From Larix sibirica (taxonomy: Eukaryota; Streptophyta; Pinopsida; Pinales; Pinaceae): 26,049 nucleotides of DNA. Position 1 is the stretch's first letter; the number at the start of each line of letters is the position of its first letter. Of this stretch, positions 19,190 through 26,049 are shown piece after piece. The stretch lies in NCBI GenBank assembly GCA_004151065.3, contig NWUY0300005471.1, positions 131,494 through 157,542 of the forward strand. The letters are read 5' to 3'. Made by a program: the position numbers and the translations under genes. Under the pieces are notes generated by a model. That model made no database searches, was not told where the DNA came from, and worked only from the letters and a program-made list of their open reading frames with translations.

Positions 19190-22075
19190 AGTTCGACATG
19201 AACGTGAAACAATAGAACAACTCTGGAAGAATGTGGAAGCATATCATGAATTTCAAAATGTGGGATGGGTGGTGTATTTTGAAATATTATAGGGTTTTGA
19301 TAAAAGTGTAGCACTGGAATTCACGCAAAATCTAGATGAAGAAGTTTCTACGGTAAGGGGTCTGCAAATTCCAATCATAGAGGACGCTATAGATCAGGTG
19401 ATGGGGATTCCCCAACATGGAAAGCATTGGTTTGGCTGGAGAACTCCTCTTCTGCATGCAAAAAAATAATTTTTAAGAGGAGGATAATTTCTACAATGGA
19501 TGGGTAGAAGATATGCATGAGAATCCTTACCCACGTCATGGAAATATGTAGCCCTCTTCGTGCAAAAGTGCATTACTTGTGAGGGTAACTACAAGGTAAT
19601 TTTTGCATATCATTTTAAGTTGATGTTGCACATAAGGAATCAAGTTTTTTTAAATATGTCATATTTTCTTTTATGCACCCTTAAGCTCATGGCACTGTCC
19701 AAAAACTAGGATTCAAGTATCCTTCATAAGAAATAACGAATCGTGGCCTAATCAAGATACTAGTCCTTGATGTTTTGATAAATACCCATAGGATATGGAG
19801 AGAATTCATGTGTTTACTAGAGGAATCTGGAGAAGAAGCCGAGGAAGAATCAGAGTAGGAAGAAGTGGACTAAGAAGAACTGGAAGAAGAGGAACATCAA
19901 AAAGAAGAGGGAAAATTTGAAGAGGAAAATTTGAAAGGAAGAGGCTGAAGCAGAAGAAGGGGGAGCGTCAGAAGCAGGAGGAAATTCATGTGAAATTAAC
20001 CGGACATATGACCCATAGGAGAAAGATGAAAATGTAGACTGAAATCCATAGGAACAATCAAGACCTAGTCATTCCATGCCACCTCTATCAGATAGTGACA
20101 TAGATATTGTTGAAGAAAATCCCCCAAGAGAATAAGACTGGGCCTATATTATAGAAGAAGAGAAGCCCTCGATGCCTACTCATCCAAATAGTAAGAAAAT
20201 ATCAGTTGCATAATTTGTAGCATTTCTTCCAAGGAGGAGGATGAGGTCAATGGCCTTGCACCGACTGAAATAATACCTCCCATCCTTACCCTTGTTTCCA
20301 CCATAGAAGAACCAACCACATAGGAGGAAGTTGATCCTAAATCCATTACACAAGAACCTGAGCAGAAAGAGAACCTTGCTGATGCTACTCCATCAGAACC
20401 AGTGGTAGATGATGTTGTGGTTGTCACACAAGAACCATCCATAGAGGAGGTGGATGATATGCGGTTGTTACACAAGAACCAGCCATAGAGGATGCAATTA
20501 ATGTTGATTCTATCACCCAAGAACCAACCATAGCTAAGCAGGAAAAGGGTGAAATTTTTGTTGCTTATCCATTTGTGCAAGAAGGATATGAATCAATGGA
20601 AGCTATGGATAACTTGGGCATAAAAAAGAAACAAGGGCTCCAAGCACTATATGATTTAAGATGAAACTTCCTTCTCTGGTTAAACAAGTTGCATGCTTAA
20701 AACATATTTTTTTGGAGATGAAGCATAAAATTAAGGCATTGAAAAGACAAAGGAAGGAATTGTCTAGGGCCATAGGTCTAGGAACTCTTGCCAATGCTGC
20801 CAAAATATTTAGAAAAACATATTCCCCTGAGGCAGAGGTAACTAAGAAATTAAAAGAAGAACCCTATTTTTTCTGGGAAGACATATTCAAACCTATTGGA
20901 CATGAGCCCATAGATTTAAACATTACAACCGTGTCCACGCAAATGAGGATGAATTATATTCTCCCCTACTTCTATAAGCAGAAGTTTGTAAATGGAAGGC
21001 TCTATCAATGTCTTATCAGGAAGCCTTAGTTCCCCGCAAGAACATCTACAGATTATTCATACCATGGAAGAGAAAAGGGTAGAAGAGCTAATGATCTACA
21101 TAATATAAAAAGATCAATGGAAGCAAGACCATAAGCAACTCAGGGACTTGCAGGGTCAAATCTAGAAGTTGGAAATAGAAAAGAACATGATGTGCTCATT
21201 AACTTAGGACGTATTGGGATGCCTAGTACCTTCCCCTGTGTATGATATGTTCCTGCAAGAAAATTTTATATTTTTTCAGCTCTCGACCATAGCTGATGAT
21301 AGACCTTATCAATTTTGTAATTCCAAGTCATTCTTGAAATCCTTCTAGGATAGTGATGTGGTTACATATCATTTCCTATGTGAACTATATTTTCATGAGT
21401 TCATTTTTCCTCATGAGAGGAATTTCAACCCAGTTCCCTATATAGGATATCTTCACCTATGGACCTTCGTATCATACCTCCTTCATCAGATCAAATGGAA
21501 ATTAGATCAAGAGACCGTGGAGAGAAATCAGACTACGTGTGAGTTGATAATTAGGGAAGAAATTGCTAGTGCAATCAACCTTATCAGAGCTCAAGCTCTA
21601 ATTTTTAGATCTCCTGAAATTTCAAGACTGGTTGGGGACATTTAGGCATAGGTATTATCTCGTTGTGTCAATTGTATCAATAACCATGCATCTAAGTCCT
21701 TGCAAGGAAGCCAACAAAGACGGAAAATTTCCACTTTAGGAATTAAAAGGAGGGAGGCCTTTGGCCATCCAAACTTTAGAAGGGCCATAGGGAGGTTAAA
21801 CAAGTATATTTAGTGCATCTAGCAGAGAGGGTCCATATGGATTGGTTTGAAATTTCATTTCCCTTTTATTTGGTTACCTGTAGAAAAACATTGACCTTCA
21901 TTTCAATTGTTAGGGATAGAGGAGCAATGGGGAGCATAAGTCATGGTCACTACAAGATTCAGCGCTATTAGAAAAGAAACAAAAGGCACTTATCATCCCA
22001 TTACACTTCATGAGACATATTACTGGACCAAACTAGACCTCAAGTAAAATATTGTTGCACGTCGACATGCAATGG
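19190..22075 (+). pseudogene. Additional (env-position) ORF of element D, degenerate
   Basis: About 2.9 kb between pol and 3' LTR. The first 500 bases hold one frame with only a few stops, with ERETIEQLWKNVEAYHEF, VALEFTQNLDEEVSTVRGLQ and IDQVMGIPQHGKHWFGW. A charged region follows at 19800-20000, rich in Glu and Lys codons, then acidic TQEP repeats. The segment 20661-21029 is basic and coiled-coil-like (LEMKHKIKALKRQRKELSRA). Around 21050-21200 is another charged, heptad-like part, and 21358-21645 ends with VERNQTTCELIIREEIASAI. Traces reach the polypurine tract (ARRHAMASVGG). No signal peptide or clear membrane anchor is seen. In Athila elements an env-like gene sits here, and Tat elements can carry an additional ORF; I cannot assign a function. 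Confidence 0.6.
20290..20540 (+). repeat. TQEP peptide repeats within the extra ORF
   Basis: The motif ACAAGAACC or a close variant recurs at about 20303, 20350, 20429, 20471 and 20518, usually followed by CCATAGAGGA-like bases. It encodes TQEP followed by an acidic stretch (for example TQEPSIEEVDD). Spacing is irregular, so this is a low-complexity acidic linker rather than a strict tandem array. Confidence 0.65.
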
Positions 22076-22077
22076 CT

Positions 22078-22092
22078 TCAGTTGGGGGGATA
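22078..22092 (+). other. Polypurine tract of element D
   Basis: TCAGTTGGGGGGATA lies immediately before the 3' LTR start (TGTTGGG at 22093). This is the expected place and composition for the primer of plus-strand DNA synthesis. Confidence 0.82.
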
Positions 22093-23364
22093 TGTTGGGC
22101 CTAGGAAATGTACCCTTTTTGCTATCTTTTTGCCTTGTTTTGAAGATATCTGAGTCTCTCCTTTCATCCTTTTGATACTATATCACCCATGATTCTATGA
22201 TTTTCCTTCAGGTAAAACTTTATTTGTATAATTTGTTATTTTAATTAATAATAAGGTTATTAAGGGGTTTTGTAACTAATTAAGACAACTCATGAAGTGT
22301 TTGTGTAGAATCTCTACTGGCAGGTTGAAAAGTTATAATGTTGCTACTCCTGGATGAGTATGGTGGTCGATTACTCTAATAGAACTCCTTGATGTCACTC
22401 ATATATGGTATACAAACGATACTCATGTATAATGGAGAAGGAATCTCTAAGGGATATATGTGGTAGTATTGAGTCAATCCCTCCACTAGGGACGCGGCTT
22501 AGCTGTCACAACGATTCGATGGATTAGTGAAAACATTTTATTAGCAATCAATCGTAACAACTTCATGAATGTATGGCTTAACGCTATACTAAGTATTGTT
22601 AGGAACATCTTGAGAACCAAGAGATTCTCAAGACTGTTCTGATATTTCATTTCTCAAGATTATCAGTAGAAGATGTATAAAAGGATAGTCTCTCTCGAGA
22701 GAAGATGTCAGTCAAGAAGGAAATGGTGAAAAGAGTAGTATTGTAACTTCATTGTAACTTTCATGAGTTTGATAATAGAAGAAGTATGTTGGTTTCTACA
22801 TATCATTAACATGTAGATCTTAAGTTGTTTTAGAATCCCTAGTCATAGGAGGAAGGGCCCTCTTCCCTGAGCAAGTGTTGTTGATGTGTGTTTATTTTAA
22901 AGAGATAGTTTACAATTAGTTATTTCATTTGTTAATTAATGCTAAGTTGTTAGTTGTTATTGTTGTTATTGCATTATTTTCATTATTAATTATTGTTGTT
23001 ACTCTCCACCTTGTTATCATTATATCATGATTTATTGAGTATAGCATGTCTTTTACTATAGTAGATGTGTCTTTAATTCCGAAGTGTTCATTCATTTTTG
23101 CAAGTGTTTTTTTATTTCTGCAAGAGTGCTTTGACAATTGTGTATTTTCAATTCATTATTGTGATTTCATTTACATCAAGAGTGTTTCAATTAGCATGCT
23201 TTCAATTTCAGTTGTGTGAGCATACATACAATCAGTGCTAAAAAGGAAATTGTTGCCTACATATACCTTGCATGATAACCTTGAAATAATAAGATGCACC
23301 CTAGGTTGACAATTAATGTATAGGGCTAACTAGTTGTTTTAAAATACAATTAAAGGCCCCAACA
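22093..23364 (+). repeat. 3' LTR of element D
   Basis: The 1272-bp LTR aligns with 12464-13734 throughout. It begins TGTTGGGCCT and ends AGGCCCCAACA, giving near-perfect inverted termini that are better preserved than in the 5' copy. TATAAAAGG (22676-22684) and the hairpin (22851-22866, one mismatch) are present. In the first 205 bases I count about 23 differences from the 5' copy; later parts look slightly more diverged. Confidence 0.92.
22676..22684 (+). promoter_or_regulatory. TATA box in 3' LTR of element D
   Basis: TATAAAAGG is identical to the copy at 13047-13055 and embedded in matching sequence (AGATGTATAAAAGGATA). In the 3' LTR it could drive read-through transcription to the right. 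Confidence 0.55.
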
Positions 23365-26049
23365 TAATTTATTGACTAATAAACAAAAACTTGATTTTGG
23401 GAACTTTACATGGGATATTATATGGAAAATTGTGCAAATTACATAGGGAAGTAGTTAAGCCACCTACCCGTGGGACAAATATGCATGTGTAGACAACAAA
23501 TACGTGTGGTAGAAGTGGAATTACCTGCAATACATTTTGTGTGTCTATCAGGTGGGACTCCCTAGGATTTTTGTAGGAATCAAAGATTTTACTACAAGTT
23601 TTGCATTACACAAATTAAAACTATCATGCAAAGTGTAAACTGATGGAAAATAAAATTTTAATAGCTACAATTCCTTATGAGGGTTGTTGGGTGAATGTAC
23701 AATCCACTTTATGACATTACAAGTCACTAAAGGTTAGAAAAAATCTAAAAACAACCTAAGAAGTAATACTTAAATGATCTAAACCCAAAGTGAAGTTGCC
23801 AATTTGTTTTGGGGATTTTGTTGCTTTGGTAAGAAAAACCCCATATTTTAACTAGGATGTGAGCTAGAAAATAGATATTGGCTAGTTATGGGACCAACAT
23901 AAGAGTATTCTAACAAAAAATAAACAAATAACAAGCATGCAGGAAACTACAACACTGCCATTCAAACATAAGAAATGGAGGTAAACAATGATTCCCATAT
24001 ATCAGTCCAATGGAAAAGCATAAAAATATGTAATACCACCTGGTAAGAGTGATTAGAATAAAGGGGAATCCAACACTCTCCTTAGGATAGGTCCTTTCCT
24101 TCTTAAAATCTCTTTCTAACAATAGTAAATGAAGAACACTCGAGTCCTTGAGGAAGGAGCACTAGAAAGTATGAGAGCAATGAATGATAGAGATGAGAGG
24201 GATTTTTTTATGTCCAAGCTAATTCCTCCAACATAACCTTGCAATTCTTCTCCTTCTTAAAATGCTACCCCATGGATTTCATTTATAGGAAAATTCTAGC
24301 CTCCAATGAAGAAGTAGTTCAAATGTGAATTGTCTTGATTTGAAATGGGATCTCAATGCTTGATGGGGACATTTGGGAATCCAAAGTACTCAACATTCAT
24401 GAGTTAGGGGATCGAATTCATCATATACATAACCATAGAGCTTCTTGAATTAGTCCTATCAGCCATTAATGCACCCAAAAGACAAACTTCACATGCTTGT
24501 GAAAAATTATGTAGGTATCAAAGGATGTCTCATGGAAATATCATAAGTTATGCACTGTAGAAGTCACATAATTGAATAAAATTAGTCATTTGTAAGGTTT
24601 TTTGAAATCAAAATGGTGATTATAGTACCCATGAGGTAGTTTTATTATGTTGTGTTTTGTCAACTACTAGTGCTTCTACGTATTTTTGTTGCAATGTCAG
24701 TTGTTAGCAAAATCAAGGTGATAACAATGGTGAAATAATGTAGATTGTTTGTTTAACTAATAATGGAATTACCAAGACCAAACAAAGGGTAACTATCACA
24801 CTTGAGGTATCCCTATAGTAGGTAACCGTTTGCAAAATTGTGGTGAACAATAGAGATGTCCTCGAGTAGGGAACATAATAAGAATCACCATAAGACCTCA
24901 CATTGACAATGCTCTATCAGGAAGCAAATGATTTGTATTACCTAAGTTGAGTTAAAGATTGGGATGATGATGCATAACATTATAAATAATTCAAGAAGGT
25001 ATGAGGAAATTAGATTAAACCCATGATTGCAAGTAGGATGGTAACTGAAGAATACAAGTTAGAAATTGTGATATTATTGCAAGTGGAAAGGGAGAAGCAC
25101 CTTAGAAGAAATGTAGTATTATCCTAACTAGTCAAGGATTAATAATAGTTGAGAAAGTTGCTCAATTTGAATAAAAACAATGAGGAATTGTCAATATTAG
25201 AACAATTAATACAACTCCCTCGAGGTGTATACCTACTAGATAACATTTAAATGATAGGGGAATGTTGGATTTGTTATAAATACCTAGGGAAGCTTTAAGA
25301 ATTGATATTGATGAATGGATTGAGAAACATGAATAATGATTAAGGGTTATGGCCCATGTAAATTTTAAGGTGACAAGATAGTAAATCGTGAACTTGAGCA
25401 CTCGCCACTAGTAAGGGATGACAACTTGTAGATGGGAAAAAGGCTTAAATATTTAGATGTTTATGTATAATGTTTTTCTACTTTTTGGTTTGTATATGAT
25501 CACAAGCAAGGAAAATAGACAATGGGATAGATTGATTCTTAGAGATTGATGAGAAAAAAACTAGCATGAAGAGTAAGAATTTTGTGTTTCAATGATTTAC
25601 TATGTATTTGGATTATGTAAGCCAATCCGTCTGAGACTAAACAATGATAGTCACATGTGATGGATAAATCACTAGGGATTAACCATTCATCCATGCAGGT
25701 GGATTAAGCACAATAGAAAATTGACTTATCAATGACATAGTGTCCAAATCTTTACATGTCATTGGGTATAGTGGTCCTTGGAATGAGTTCATCCAAAAAT
25801 GAAAAGTGATATTTGAAGCCTAGGTAATGACAAAAATATATCCAAGACATGGTAAAGAGATGGAAAGTAACAATGGATGCACATAAGAATGTCATGGTAC
25901 ATGAAGAAATTTAATTTTGATATTGACATTTTTGTTAAATTTTTGAGCAAATATGATGAGCTTTGAACTTTAAAACTTTAAGTGCTGAAATATTGAATAC
26001 TTGAATCAATGAACCATTCAATCACATGAAACATTCAACCATAACACAA
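23365..26049. other. Gene-free right flank, possibly including a displaced LTR of element C
   Basis: I see no recognisable coding sequence in any frame, and only short open stretches. The minus strand reads CCTATAAATGAAATCC at 24293-24278, a plausible TATA box. If D inserted into the LTR of C, the sequence after 23364 would be the rest of that LTR, with its promoter on the minus strand. From about 24500 to the right edge nothing can be assigned; it is AT-rich with scattered stops in all frames. Confidence 0.35.
24281..24288 (-). promoter_or_regulatory. Candidate minus-strand TATA box right of element D
   Basis: CTATAAAT on the minus strand, followed by GAAATCCATGGGG, resembles a plant LTR promoter. 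No LTR boundary could be fixed around it, so it may be chance. Confidence 0.28.

Larger units (their letters stand above)
12464..23364 (+). mobile_element. Element D: full-length Ty3/gypsy (Athila/Tat-like) retrotransposon lacking integrase
   Basis: The 10.9-kb element has a 5' LTR (12464-13734), a tRNA-Asp-type primer site, gag, protease, RT, RNase H, a tandem repeat, a long extra ORF, a polypurine tract and a 3' LTR (22093-23364). The ends are TGTTGGGCC and GGCCCCAACA in the 3' copy. The five bases flanking the element (GAAGT before, TAATT after) do not form a clear target duplication, so it has decayed or a rearrangement occurred. The LTRs look about 85-90% identical by eye, indicating an old insertion. 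Pol breaks off in RNase H and no integrase is recognisable, so this copy would need help in trans. Confidence 0.9.

Noticed and set aside
20176-20580. Minus-strand open stretch of 134 codons rich in Ser and Thr
   Set aside because: It is the antisense of the acidic TQEP repeat region; the low-complexity composition explains the open frame.
22925-23137. Minus-strand open stretch of 70 codons in the 3' LTR
   Set aside because: It falls in the AT-rich part of the LTR and its Asn/Thr/Ile runs come from simple TTGTTATT repeats.
12459-23369. Five-base target duplication of element D
   Set aside because: GAAGT and TAATT agree at only three of five positions, so I do not claim a duplication.
25162-25401. 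Minus-strand open stretch of 79 codons at the right side
   Set aside because: No family resemblance, and the hydrophobic composition is expected from AT-rich DNA.

Overview
The window looks like intergenic, repeat-filled DNA from a seed plant with a large genome. I found no host gene, tRNA, rRNA or CRISPR array. Every coding trace belongs to decayed LTR retrotransposons. The sequence is AT-rich, and many stop codons and motif losses look like C-to-T or G-to-A changes, as expected for old methylated plant repeats. A gymnosperm is plausible from the element style and age, but that is inference.

Four elements can be separated. Element A (1-5904, minus strand) is a Ty3/gypsy element of the Athila/Tat type. 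Its 5' LTR lies at about 4615-5904, followed leftwards by gag, protease, reverse transcriptase and RNase H; it runs off the left edge before the integrase. Element B (5905-8200, minus) is a Ty1/copia element with an LTR at 7402-8200, a tRNA-iMet-type primer site, gag, a protease trace and the start of the integrase region. It is cut at base 5905, where A begins. Element C (8201-12463, minus) is an older Ty3/gypsy relic with gag, zinc knuckles and protease; it meets the LTR end of B at 8200/8201. Element D (12464-23364, plus) is a complete-length Ty3/gypsy element with both LTRs (1271 and 1272 bp), a decayed tRNA-Asp-type primer site and polypurine tracts. It carries gag, protease, reverse transcriptase and RNase H, then a long extra reading frame.

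The layout reads as nested insertion: C is oldest, B inserted into C, A inserted into B, and D landed in the upstream (leader or LTR) part of C. A and D are relatives: they share the gag core, a double zinc knuckle, the protease and reverse transcriptase style, a leader block and the first bases of the LTR. None of the elements has an intact gene set.

The most interesting part is the 3' half of D. Pol homology stops inside RNase H at a CA microsatellite, and no integrase is recognisable. A four-copy 35-bp tandem repeat and an exact second copy of the 13-base polypurine motif follow, then about 2.9 kb of degenerate extra ORF with an acidic region, TQEP repeats and coiled-coil-like segments. 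From 23365 to the right edge I see no coding sequence; part of it may be the displaced LTR of element C.
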